5,324 nt of DNA from assembly GCA_945952575.1 (NCBI GenBank), contig CAMFIY010000218.1:1-5324 (forward strand), given 5' to 3'. A model generated the notes under the pieces. The model had not been told where the DNA came from. It saw only the letters and a program-made list of their open reading frames with translations, and searched no databases. A program made the position numbers and the translations under genes. Positions 1 to 5,324 of this stretch are shown here, one piece after another (position 1 is the stretch's first letter; each line of letters starts with the position of its first letter). This stretch comes from an uncultured Leucobacter sp. GTDB lineage: Bacteria > Actinomycetota > Actinomycetes > Actinomycetales > Microbacteriaceae.

Positions 1-1
1 G

Positions 2-157
2 AGGCTCGGCTCCGCCACCCTGAACAGCAGCGGGAAGGCCACCGTGGCCTTTCCGAAGCTGAAGACGGGCACGCATGCGGTCACCGTGAAGGTGCTCGCG
101 ACGAAGAACACCCGTGCTGCGAGCAGCAAGCAGCTGAAGCTGAAGGTGGTGAGGTAG
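2..157 (+). CDS. C-terminal end of an Ig-like repeat protein, probably secreted or surface-exposed (5' truncated)
   Basis: The frame is open from the window edge and ends at TAG 155-157, giving 51 residues. The fragment reads as the last beta strands of a bacterial Ig-like domain of the Big_3_5 kind. It has a Thr/Ser/Lys-rich pattern around ATLNSSGKATVAFPKLKTG, then a GTHAVTVKVL strand, and a final Lys/Val strand ending KLKVVR at the stop. The pattern 'A.L..SGKATV..P.LK.GTH.VTV.Y' is typical of the repeated Ig-like modules at the C-terminus of actinobacterial extracellular enzymes and adhesins. No LPXTG motif or terminal membrane helix follows, so a wall-sorting signal is absent from this end. 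Which enzyme or adhesin carries the module cannot be told from this fragment. The gene converges on the minus-strand operon and is followed by a strong hairpin. Confidence 0.72.
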   Translation, partial: RLGSATLNSSGKATVAFPKLKTGTHAVTVKVLATKNTRAASSKQLKLKVVR

Positions 158-181
158 CCGGGGAGGTCGTTCCTCGGGATG

Positions 182-216
182 CGACGGGCGGGGCGCCGAT
201 GGCGCCCCGCCCGTCG
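182..216. terminator. Bidirectional intrinsic-type hairpin between convergent genes
   Basis: The left arm 182-197 and right arm 201-216 are perfect reverse complements: 16 bp, almost all G/C, with a 3-nt GAT loop. The hairpin lies between the stop of the Ig-like gene (157) and the stop of the minus-strand SprT-like gene (229), where a terminator serving both directions is expected. No clear U-tract follows on either strand, which is common in high-GC actinobacteria. Termination is therefore inferred from position and stem strength. Confidence 0.75.
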
Positions 217-228
217 GCGTCTCCCCGG

Positions 229-696
229 CTAGCGCTCCCGCTGCTGCCAGGCGATCACGTGTGCGCGACTGAATCCCCGTGCGCACTTCCCGCACGATGT
301 CGGCCTGGTCGGCCGGCGGAAGCGCACGTGCTCGTGGCCGGCCGGGCAGTAGCCGATCCATGGGGCCAGCTCCTTCGCGATCTCCCCGTCATGGGTGCGC
401 TCGCCGACGTAGCCGATCTCACGCGCCGTCCGCTTCCACTTCGCACCGTGGCCCGCGGTGGATCCGGCCATCGCATGAGCCACCTCGTGCAGCAGGATCT
501 GATGTATCTCGTCGTCGTCGAAGCGTGCGGCCAGATGCCGGGAGACGGTGATCCGCCGATCCGTGTAGTTGCAGAGCCCGGCCCGGCGCTTGGCATGGTC
601 GAAGCCGAAGGTCCAGGTGCCCGGGCCGAACAGGGGATCCAGGTGCATGCGGATCAGCGCCTCCGCCCACACCCGCACGCGCGGCAGCTCAGCCAC
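229..696 (-). CDS. SprT-like domain zinc metalloprotein
   Basis: This 155-residue protein has the SprT/Spartan-type zinc metallopeptidase core. The HEVAHA motif is at residues 70-75 (ligands H70 and H74, catalytic E71). A downstream GHGAKWK segment supplies the likely third ligand, H83, matching the family pattern HExxHxx...HGxxW/FK. A C-terminal zinc-ribbon-like part follows: C117, H121/H123, then C135-x2-C138. In eukaryotes SprT domains cleave DNA-protein crosslinks; the role of small bacterial members is poorly known, so the substrate is unassigned. I chose the GTG at 696-694. It has GGAGAT 8 nt upstream (705-710) and overlaps the upstream gene's TGA (GTGGCTGA, 8 nt), and the protein then begins directly at the conserved helix. 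The frame stays open to a start at 744, which would add a Pro/Arg-rich, non-conserved 16-residue leader and overlap the neighbour by 56 nt. It is the last gene of the three-gene minus-strand operon. Confidence 0.88.
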   Translation of the reverse strand: MAELPRVRVWAEALIRMHLDPLFGPGTWTFGFDHAKRRAGLCNYTDRRITVSRHLAARFDDDEIHQILLHEVAHAMAGSTAGHGAKWKRTAREIGYVGERTHDGEIAKELAPWIGYCPAGHEHVRFRRPTRPTSCGKCARGFSRAHVIAWQQRER

Positions 697-1540
697 GGCC
701 GAAGATCTCCGGCGGCGGCTGCGGGCTGGGGGAGGCGGAGGCATCGGTGACGGGCCTCGTCGTCCCGACCCACTCCTGCAGTTCGCGGCCCACGAGCATG
801 CGCGCCGGATGCGGCCCGCCCGCGAGGAGCCGGGGCAGCCAGTCCAGCTCGGGCTCTCCGCTCGATGCGAGCAGCACCACGTTGCCGAATCGGCGGCCCT
901 TGAGCGTCTGAGGCTCGCCGATCGCCGCGACCTCGGAGAACAGCGCTCCGAGGGTCGCGGCCTGACCGCGTGTGAACGGCTGCCCGGTGCCGTCGGTCGA
1001 GTTGACCACGACGATGCCGTCGGCGGTGAGCAGCGGCCGGATCAGCTCGTAGAACTCGACGCTCGAGACGTGCGCCGGCGTCTGCGCCCCGGCGAAGACG
1101 TCGACCACCACGAGGTCCAGCGCTCCCCGCATCCCGGCGGGCAGACGGCCGAGCACCTCGCGCGCATCGCCGTGCCGCACGCGGATGCTCGCCCGCTTCG
1201 GGAGCGGTGCGGCCGTGCGCACCAGTTCGACCAGGGCGCTCTCGAGTTCGACGATCTGCTGTCGGCTGCCCGGTCGAGTCGCCTCGACGTAGCGGGGCAG
1301 CGTGAACGCGCCTCCGCCCAGATGCAGTGCCGAGATCGGCTCGCCAGCGGGGCGGAACAGATCGATGACGTGACCGATCCGGCGCACGTACTCGAAGAAG
1401 AGCTCGCCGGGATCCCGCAGATTGATGTGCGACTGCGGGGTGCCGTCGACGTCGAGCACGAGGGAGCCGGGCACCCAGCGATCCTCCTCGAACCGCGCGA
1501 CGAGTCCCGAGCTGAGCGTGACCGGTTCGGGCAGTTTCAC
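689..1540 (-). CDS. Spermidine-synthase-like protein (SAM-fold transferase, catalytic Asp pair incomplete)
   Basis: This 283-residue protein has the Rossmann-type fold shared by spermidine synthases and SAM methyltransferases. It shows a short N-terminal beta region with SHINL (37-41), a glycine-rich nucleotide loop LHLGGGAFTLPRYV (72-85), the acidic strand end IVELE with E100 in the ribose-binding position, HGDA (123-126) in the adenine-pocket position, and the post-strand segment DLVVVDVFAG (142-151). True aminopropyltransferases have D-x-x-D-P after that strand (D158/D161 in E. coli SpeE). Here D147 is kept but the second position is A150, so spermidine synthesis is doubtful. The protein may be a methyltransferase or another member of the 'spermidine synthase-like' family common in actinobacteria. 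The C-terminal 20 residues are Ser/Pro-rich and look disordered. The start is GTG 1540-1538, overlapping the upstream TGA by 4 nt (GTGA) and lacking a clear Shine-Dalgarno, consistent with coupled translation. Confidence 0.85.
   Translation of the reverse strand: MKLPEPVTLSSGLVARFEEDRWVPGSLVLDVDGTPQSHINLRDPGELFFEYVRRIGHVIDLFRPAGEPISALHLGGGAFTLPRYVEATRPGSRQQIVELESALVELVRTAAPLPKRASIRVRHGDAREVLGRLPAGMRGALDLVVVDVFAGAQTPAHVSSVEFYELIRPLLTADGIVVVNSTDGTGQPFTRGQAATLGALFSEVAAIGEPQTLKGRRFGNVVLLASSGEPELDWLPRLLAGGPHPARMLVGRELQEWVGTTRPVTDASASPSPQPPPEIFGRG
705..710 (-). promoter_or_regulatory. Ribosome binding site deciding the SprT-like start
   Basis: On the minus strand GGAGAT lies 8 nt before the GTG at 696. 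It sits inside the last codons of the spermidine-synthase-like gene. No comparable motif fits the longer start at 744 as well, which supports the shorter protein. Confidence 0.55.
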
Positions 1541-1854
1541 GCGACCGAGTCTGGCGCGGTGCCGACGGCCGCGCCGTTGCCGGCAAGCCCCAGTTCTCCG
1601 AGCTTCATCCGCATGTCGGCATCGCTCGGCTCGACCTGATGGCTGCCGTCCGGATAGGCGATCACCGGGATGTTGGTGCGTCCGCTGATGTCGCGGGCGA
1701 CGTCCGCGGCAGTGGGATCCGCCTCGAGATCGACCCAGCGGTACGGCACCTGCAGCTCGCCGAACACGCGCTTCGCGCGACGGCAGTCACCGCACCAGTC
1801 GGCGCCGAAGATGATGATGTCGCCGGCAGCGCCGGTATTCGTGACCTCGCTCAT
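1537..1854 (-). CDS. Mycoredoxin/glutaredoxin-family thiol-disulfide oxidoreductase
   Basis: This 105-residue protein has a thioredoxin fold. A first beta strand (DIIIFGADW, 12-20) leads into the redox motif C21-G-D-C24. A VDLEADP segment (41-47) follows, then the cis-proline loop TNIPVIAYPDGS (60-71; cis-Pro P63) and a C-terminal helix. Layout and length match actinobacterial mycoredoxin Mrx1, which reduces mycothiol mixed disulfides. Known Mrx1 proteins carry CGYC, so CGDC is a variant and substrate specificity is uncertain. A cytoplasmic location is expected, as no signal peptide is visible. About 14 residues after the last helix (Gly/Ala-rich, ending PDSVA) extend beyond the usual family length. 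It is the first gene of the minus-strand operon. The ATG at 1854-1852 lies immediately downstream of a TANNNT box, suggesting leaderless translation. A GGGGG run sits directly before the start, too close to be a normal Shine-Dalgarno. Confidence 0.88.
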   Translation of the reverse strand: MSEVTNTGAAGDIIIFGADWCGDCRRAKRVFGELQVPYRWVDLEADPTAADVARDISGRTNIPVIAYPDGSHQVEPSDADMRMKLGELGLAGNGAAVGTAPDSVA

Positions 1855-1860
1855 GCCCCC

Positions 1861-1866
1861 ATTCTA
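1861..1866 (-). promoter_or_regulatory. Candidate -10 box for a leaderless operon transcript
   Basis: On the minus strand TAGAAT is followed by six bases (GGGGGC) and then the ATG of the glutaredoxin-like gene. This is the TANNNT-N6-7-start spacing typical of leaderless actinobacterial mRNAs, so transcription would begin at or next to the A of the start codon. No good -35 hexamer is visible (best position about 1884-1889), which is common for this promoter class. Confidence 0.45.
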
Positions 1867-1880
1867 GGATCCGCCTCCGA

Positions 1881-1898
1881 CATCCGACCGTGCGGATG
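1881..1898. promoter_or_regulatory. Perfect dyad in the divergent promoter region (possible operator)
   Basis: CATCCG (1881-1886) and CGGATG (1893-1898) are perfect inverted arms separated by 6 nt. The dyad covers the expected -35 position of the minus-strand promoter and lies just upstream of the plus-strand -10 candidate. A dimeric regulator there could affect both directions. The arms are short, and no regulator is encoded within the window, so this is only a candidate. Confidence 0.28.
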
Positions 1899-1921
1899 GT
1901 GTGTGCGGCCCGGCATTCCCA

Positions 1922-1927
1922 TACACT
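1922..1927 (+). promoter_or_regulatory. Candidate -10 box upstream of the LapA-like gene
   Basis: TACACT fits the actinobacterial -10 consensus TANNNT and would give a leader of roughly 45 nt before the ATG at 1980. The -35 region (about 1899-1904, GTGTGT/GGTGTG) is weak. Position in the divergent intergenic region is the main support. Confidence 0.25.
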
Positions 1928-1969
1928 CATTGCGAACGCATCGAAGCGTGCCGCTGGTACCCGAGGCGT

Positions 1970-1974
1970 GGGAG
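1970..1974 (+). promoter_or_regulatory. Ribosome binding site fixing the LapA-like start
   Basis: GGGAG with a 5-nt spacer precedes the ATG at 1980. It supports starting there rather than at the in-frame ATG at 1890, whose extra 30 residues would be read from intergenic promoter DNA. Confidence 0.6.
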
Positions 1975-1979
1975 ATCCG

Positions 1980-2222
1980 ATGTCTGCAGCGCCCGACGAG
2001 ACGGAGAAGGGCTCCTTCTTCACCGCCAGAAACATCCTCGCGATCGTGATCGCGGTGGTGGCCCTCGTGTTCGTGTTCTCGAACGTGGGGATGGCGACGC
2101 TCAACATCTTCGGGGCGAGGCTCACCATGCCGGGCTGGGTCTGGTTCTTCCTCCTGCTCGTGGTCGGCTTCGTCGTGGGATCGCTCTTCCCCTGGTTCAG
2201 GACAGGCAAGAAGAAGCGCTAG
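1980..2222 (+). CDS. Small two-helix membrane protein, LapA/DUF1049-like
   Basis: This 80-residue protein has a charged N-terminal tail (about 1-13) and a first hydrophobic segment, NILAIVIAVVALVFVFSN (about 18-35). A short loop with a strand-like LNIFG and LTMPGW follows, then a second hydrophobic segment from about 53 to 70 (WVWFFLLLVVGFVVGSLF) and a very basic tail, FRTGKKKR. The 'FVFSN....LNIFG..LTMP....FFLLLVVGFVVGSL' layout is that of the LapA (DUF1049) family of small inner-membrane proteins. In proteobacteria, LapA-family proteins work with LapB in lipopolysaccharide assembly control. An actinobacterium has no LPS, so that function should not be transferred. The ATG at 1980 is preceded by GGGAG. 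The gene ends 18 nt before the glutamate dehydrogenase and is probably co-transcribed with it, but no functional link is known to me. Confidence 0.82.
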   Translation: MSAAPDETEKGSFFTARNILAIVIAVVALVFVFSNVGMATLNIFGARLTMPGWVWFFLLLVVGFVVGSLFPWFRTGKKKR

Positions 2223-2228
2223 GGATCC

Positions 2229-2238
2229 GGAGCAGGAG
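2229..2238 (+). promoter_or_regulatory. Tandem ribosome binding site for glutamate dehydrogenase
   Basis: GGAG (2229-2232) is followed at once by AGGAG (2234-2238), ending 8 nt and 2 nt before the ATG at 2241. The first has the usual spacing and is probably the working site. Both fall in the 18-nt gap after the LapA-like stop, with no room for a separate terminator. Confidence 0.55.
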
Positions 2239-2240
2239 AA

Positions 2241-5200
2241 ATGAGCAGCGCCAACGCAATCACCGCCCTTCGCGAAGCTCTGGAGGAGGTGGATCCCGGC
2301 CTCATCCGCCTCGTCGAGCACCTCGACGCCGACGACCTCGCGGAGCGCGAGACGCGCGACATCGTCGGTGCGGTCCGGTCGATGCGCGCCCTGGGCGAGC
2401 ATCGCGCGCCCGCCGAGATCCGCGTCGCGGTCTTCACGCCGACGCTCCGGGAGCACGGCTGGACCTCGCGTCGCACGATCGTCGAGATCTGCACCGACGA
2501 TTCGCCGTTCCTCGTGGACTCGGTGGCGGCGGCGATCGCCCGCGCCGATCTCGCGGTGCATCTGCTGCTGCACCCTCTCGTCTCGGTGCGACGGGACGAT
2601 GACGGCTCGCTGCTCGAGATCGGCGCGCACGGCGGCGAGCTCGAATCGTGGATCCACCTCGAGGTCGATCGCATCCCGACGGAGGAGGACCGCGTCGCGC
2701 TCGAGGAGCGGCTGCGCAAGGTGCTCTCCGACGTGCACAGCGCGGTGAACGACTGGAAGTCGATGCGCCGAGCCTGCCTCGACCTCGTCACCGATCTTCG
2801 CACCGACGCTCCGAGCACGGTGGATCCGGCGACCGTCGGTCCGACCGTCGAGTTCCTCAACTGGCTGGCGGAGGACAACTTCACCTTCCTCGGCTACCGC
2901 GAGCACGTGCTCGAGGCCGATGAGAACGGCGAGGACGTGCTCCGGCCGCTCCCGCACACGGGGCTGGGGATCCTGCGCAAGCCGACGAACGCGGTCGCGC
3001 ATCTGCGGCCCGAGGCGCAGCAGACGGCCCGGGATCCGCGCCTGCTGACCATCACCAAGGCGAACTCGCGGGCCACCGTGCACCGTGACGTCTACCTCGA
3101 CTACATCGGGGTGCGCAGCTTCGACGACGCCGGCAACGTCACCGGCGAGCGGCGATTCCTCGGCATGTTCACGTCGACGGCGTATGCGGCCTCCGTGCTC
3201 ACCCTGCCGATCGTAGGCGCAAAGGTGCGGGCGGTGCTCGCGACCTCGGGCTACTCGGCGAGCTCGCACACGGGAAAGGATCTGCTGCAGATCCTCGAGC
3301 AGTACCCGCGCGACGAGCTGTTCCAGGATTCGGTGGAGCACCTGCTCGAGGTGGCGCTCGAGGTGAGCCGGCTGCGCGAGCGCCGTCGGTCCCGCATCTT
3401 CCTGCGCCGCGACGAGTTCGGCCGATTCCTCTCCGCACTCGTGTTCCTGCCGAAGGACCGCTACAACACGACGGTCCGCCTGCGGATCGAGAAGCTGCTG
3501 CGCGATGCCACCGGGGCCGACCAGGTGGATCACGCCACCCGGGTGGGCGATTCGCCGCTGGCCCAGCTGCATTACGTGGTGCGCGTGCCGCGCGGCAGTG
3601 CGGTGCCCGAGCTGAGCGAGGCCGAGCTGCAGCCGCAGGTCGAGGCGGCCATCCGCAGTTGGGAGGAGGACTTCGTCGACGCCCTGCACCGCTCGCTCGA
3701 CGAGGACCGCGCTGCGACGCTCTTCAGCCGCTACGGCGCCGCGTTCCCGGCATCCTACAAAGAGGCCGTGGAGCCCGAGGAGGCGCTCGAGGACATCGAG
3801 TTGCTCGAGAGCGTCGGGGAGGGCCACGATTTCGCCGCTCACCTCTACGTCCCCGAGAAGTCGGACGGGAGGAAGCGCTACCTGACGGTCGCGTCGAGCG
3901 GGGTCTACCACCTCACCCAGGTGCTTCCGGTGCTCACCGACCTGGGAGTCGACGTGGTCGACGAGCGACCCTACACGATCACCCTCTCCGACGGCACCAC
4001 CCGGCAGGTCTCCGACTTCGGCCTCACCGCGGCGGGCTCCGAGCGCTGGAGCGATCCGGAGTGGGGTGCCGAGTTCGAGCGCGCCTTCGAGGCGGTCTGG
4101 ACGGGCGCCGCCGAGAGCGACCGGCTGAACTCGCTGGTGCTGCTCGGAGGCCTCGACTGGCGCCGGATCGTGATCCTGCGCGCCATCGGCATGTACCTGC
4201 GTCAGATCGGCTCCGCCTTCTCGGTCGAGTACATCGATCAGGCGCTGATCGCGAATCCCGGGATCGCGGCCGATCTCGTGCGGCTGTTCGAACTCCGCTT
4301 CGATCCCTCGATCGCCGGCGACCGCGGTGAGCGGGAGGCGGAGCACACCGCCGCGCTCTTCCGTTCGCTGGACGAGGTGTCGAGCCTCGATCACGACCGG
4401 ATCCTGCGCTCGATCATCGGCGTGATCCAGGCGACCTGGCGCACCAACTTCTATCAGAGCGATGCGCAGGGCGGGCACAAGCCGTGGGTGTCGATGAAGC
4501 TCGACTGCTCGCGCGTGCCGGACCTGCCGAAGCCGCACCCGATGGCGGAGATCTGGGTGTACTCGCCCGAGGTCGAGGGCGTGCACCTGCGCTTCGGCAA
4601 GGTCGCCCGCGGCGGGCTGCGCTGGAGCGATCGACGCGAGGACTTCCGCACCGAGGTGCTGGGGCTCGTGAAGGCGCAGATGGTCAAGAACGCCGTGATC
4701 GTGCCGACCGGATCGAAGGGCGGCTTCTTCGCGAAGCGGCTGCCCGCGCCGAGCGACCGCGGTGCCTGGCTCGAGGGCGGGAAGGCGGCGTATCGCACCT
4801 TCATCCGCGGGCTGCTCGACATCACCGACAACCGCGTCGGCATCGAGATCGTACCGCCGGCCGACGTCGTCCGGCACGACGGCGACGACCCCTACCTGGT
4901 GGTCGCCGCGGATAAGGGCACGGCGTCCTTCTCCGACATCGCGAACGGCATCTCGCAGGAGTACGCCTTCTGGCTCGACGATGCATTCGCATCGGGCGGA
5001 TCAGAAGGCTACGACCACAAGGGCATGGGGATCACCGCACGCGGCGCCTGGGAATCGGTCAAGCGCCACTTCCGCGAGCTCGGTCACGACACGCAGGCCG
5101 AGGACTTCACCGTGGTCGGCGTCGGCGACATGTCGGGCGATGTCTTCGGCAACGGGATGCTGCGCTCCGAGCACATCCGACTCATCGCCGCATTCGACCA

Positions 5201-5324
5201 CCGGCACGTCTTCGTGGACCCCGACCCGGACGCGGCGGCGAGCTTCCCCGAGCGGCAGCGGCTCTTCGATCTGCCCGGATCCTCCTGGGACGACTACGAT
5301 CGCTCGCTCATCTCGCCGGGCGGC
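2241..5324 (+). CDS. gdh: NAD-specific glutamate dehydrogenase, large (GDH_2/Bac_GDH) type, 3' truncated by the window
   Basis: The frame is open from ATG 2241 to the right edge: 1028 codons of a family usually near 1600 residues, so the C-terminal third is outside. The enzyme oxidatively deaminates L-glutamate to 2-oxoglutarate and ammonia with NAD+, in the cytoplasm. The N-terminal half holds three ACT-like regulatory regions. The first lies around 60-125 with the conserved TDDSPFLVDSV (85-95), the second around 385-450, and the third around 523-595. NFTFLGYRE (213-221) lies between the first two. The catalytic part includes TWRTNFYQ (about 732-739), RGGLRWSDRREDFRTEVLGL (790-809) and the lysine-containing KNAVIVPTGSKGGFF (816-830). 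The segment VVGVGDMSGDVFGNGML (958-974), followed by AAFDHRHVFVDPDP, marks the start of the nucleotide-binding region. All signature segments seen are intact, with no frameshift. In mycobacteria and corynebacteria, enzymes of this central-metabolic step are inhibited by the FHA protein GarA/OdhI; no such gene lies in this window. It follows the LapA-like gene in a probable operon. Confidence 0.96.
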   Translation, partial: MSSANAITALREALEEVDPGLIRLVEHLDADDLAERETRDIVGAVRSMRALGEHRAPAEIRVAVFTPTLREHGWTSRRTIVEICTDDSPFLVDSVAAAIARADLAVHLLLHPLVSVRRDDDGSLLEIGAHGGELESWIHLEVDRIPTEEDRVALEERLRKVLSDVHSAVNDWKSMRRACLDLVTDLRTDAPSTVDPATVGPTVEFLNWLAEDNFTFLGYREHVLEADENGEDVLRPLPHTGLGILRKPTNAVAHLRPEAQQTARDPRLLTITKANSRATVHRDVYLDYIGVRSFDDAGNVTGERRFLGMFTSTAYAASVLTLPIVGAKVRAVLATSGYSASSHTGKDLLQILEQYPRDELFQDSVEHLLEVALEVSRLRERRRSRIFLRRDEFGRFLSALVFLPKDRYNTTVRLRIEKLLRDATGADQVDHATRVGDSPLAQLHYVVRVPRGSAVPELSEAELQPQVEAAIRSWEEDFVDALHRSLDEDRAATLFSRYGAAFPASYKEAVEPEEALEDIELLESVGEGHDFAAHLYVPEKSDGRKRYLTVASSGVYHLTQVLPVLTDLGVDVVDERPYTITLSDGTTRQVSDFGLTAAGSERWSDPEWGAEFERAFEAVWTGAAESDRLNSLVLLGGLDWRRIVILRAIGMYLRQIGSAFSVEYIDQALIANPGIAADLVRLFELRFDPSIAGDRGEREAEHTAALFRSLDEVSSLDHDRILRSIIGVIQATWRTNFYQSDAQGGHKPWVSMKLDCSRVPDLPKPHPMAEIWVYSPEVEGVHLRFGKVARGGLRWSDRREDFRTEVLGLVKAQMVKNAVIVPTGSKGGFFAKRLPAPSDRGAWLEGGKAAYRTFIRGLLDITDNRVGIEIVPPADVVRHDGDDPYLVVAADKGTASFSDIANGISQEYAFWLDDAFASGGSEGYDHKGMGITARGAWESVKRHFRELGHDTQAEDFTVVGVGDMSGDVFGNGMLRSEHIRLIAAFDHRHVFVDPDPDAAASFPERQRLFDLPGSSWDDYDRSLISPGG

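Noticed and set aside
229..744. Longer SprT-like protein starting at 744
   Set aside because: The added 16 residues are Pro/Arg-rich and not family-like, and would overlap the upstream gene by 56 nt. The GTG at 696 has a Shine-Dalgarno and an 8-nt coupled overlap.
199..750. Plus-strand open frame of 183 codons
   Set aside because: It starts in the loop of the terminator hairpin and is the antisense register shadow of the SprT-like gene, with no plausible ribosome binding site.
569..1639. Plus-strand open frame of 356 codons
   Set aside because: It is a codon-register shadow of the spermidine-synthase-like gene, Arg/Asp/His-rich with no domain, and it spans parts of three minus-strand genes.
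1936..1949. Short inverted repeat ACGC-N6-GCGT in the leader of the LapA-like gene
   Set aside because: Four-base arms are expected by chance in GC-rich DNA and do not suggest a stable RNA structure or operator.
1890..2222. Longer LapA-like protein starting at 1890
   Set aside because: The extra 30 residues would be encoded by divergent promoter DNA, and the ATG at 1980 has a well-spaced GGGAG.
1851..4877. Minus-strand open frame of 1008 codons as a real gene
   Set aside because: It is codon-aligned antisense to gdh, whose conserved motifs are unmistakable. It has no recognisable domain and an extreme charged composition, and it crosses the divergent promoter and the LapA-like gene.
1..5324. 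Mobile elements, CRISPR arrays, tRNA/rRNA genes, riboswitches
   Set aside because: I saw no transposase motifs, repeated spacers, clover-leaf-like segments or known riboswitch cores. The only non-coding gaps are 158-228 and 1855-1979, apart from the 18-nt gap before gdh.

Overview
The window is high-GC DNA with strong G/C preference at third codon positions. The gene content is a large NAD-dependent glutamate dehydrogenase, a mycoredoxin-like glutaredoxin and a leaderless-type promoter. Together these point to an actinobacterium, most likely a member of the Microbacteriaceae such as Microbacterium. The lineage is inferred from gene families and codon use, not from a marker gene.

Layout. The left edge (to 157) holds the last 51 codons of a plus-strand gene ending in a bacterial Ig-like repeat, probably a secreted or surface protein. 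A perfect 16-bp hairpin (182-216) separates it from a convergent minus-strand operon. Read in its own direction, that operon runs mycoredoxin/glutaredoxin-like (1854-1537), spermidine-synthase-like methyltransferase fold (1540-689) and SprT-like zinc metalloprotein (696-229). Its genes overlap by 4 nt and 8 nt, so translation is probably coupled. A 125-bp divergent intergenic region (1855-1979) carries a leaderless-type -10 box for the minus operon, a weaker plus-strand -10 candidate, and a perfect 6-6-6 dyad that could be an operator.

To the right, on the plus strand, come a small two-helix LapA/DUF1049-type membrane protein (1980-2222) and, 18 nt later, the first 1028 codons of the large NAD-specific glutamate dehydrogenase. 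The dehydrogenase gene is open at the right edge and lacks roughly the last third of the protein.

Functionally these look like chromosomal housekeeping genes: thiol redox, a small-molecule transferase fold, a zinc metalloprotein, and glutamate catabolism feeding 2-oxoglutarate to the TCA cycle. I see no mobile element, CRISPR array, tRNA or rRNA. I found no convincing undescribed system. The points most worth checking are the loss of an aminopropyltransferase catalytic Asp in the spermidine-synthase-like protein, the CGDC redox site, the dyad in the divergent promoter, and a 1008-codon antisense open frame that I read as a codon-bias artefact.
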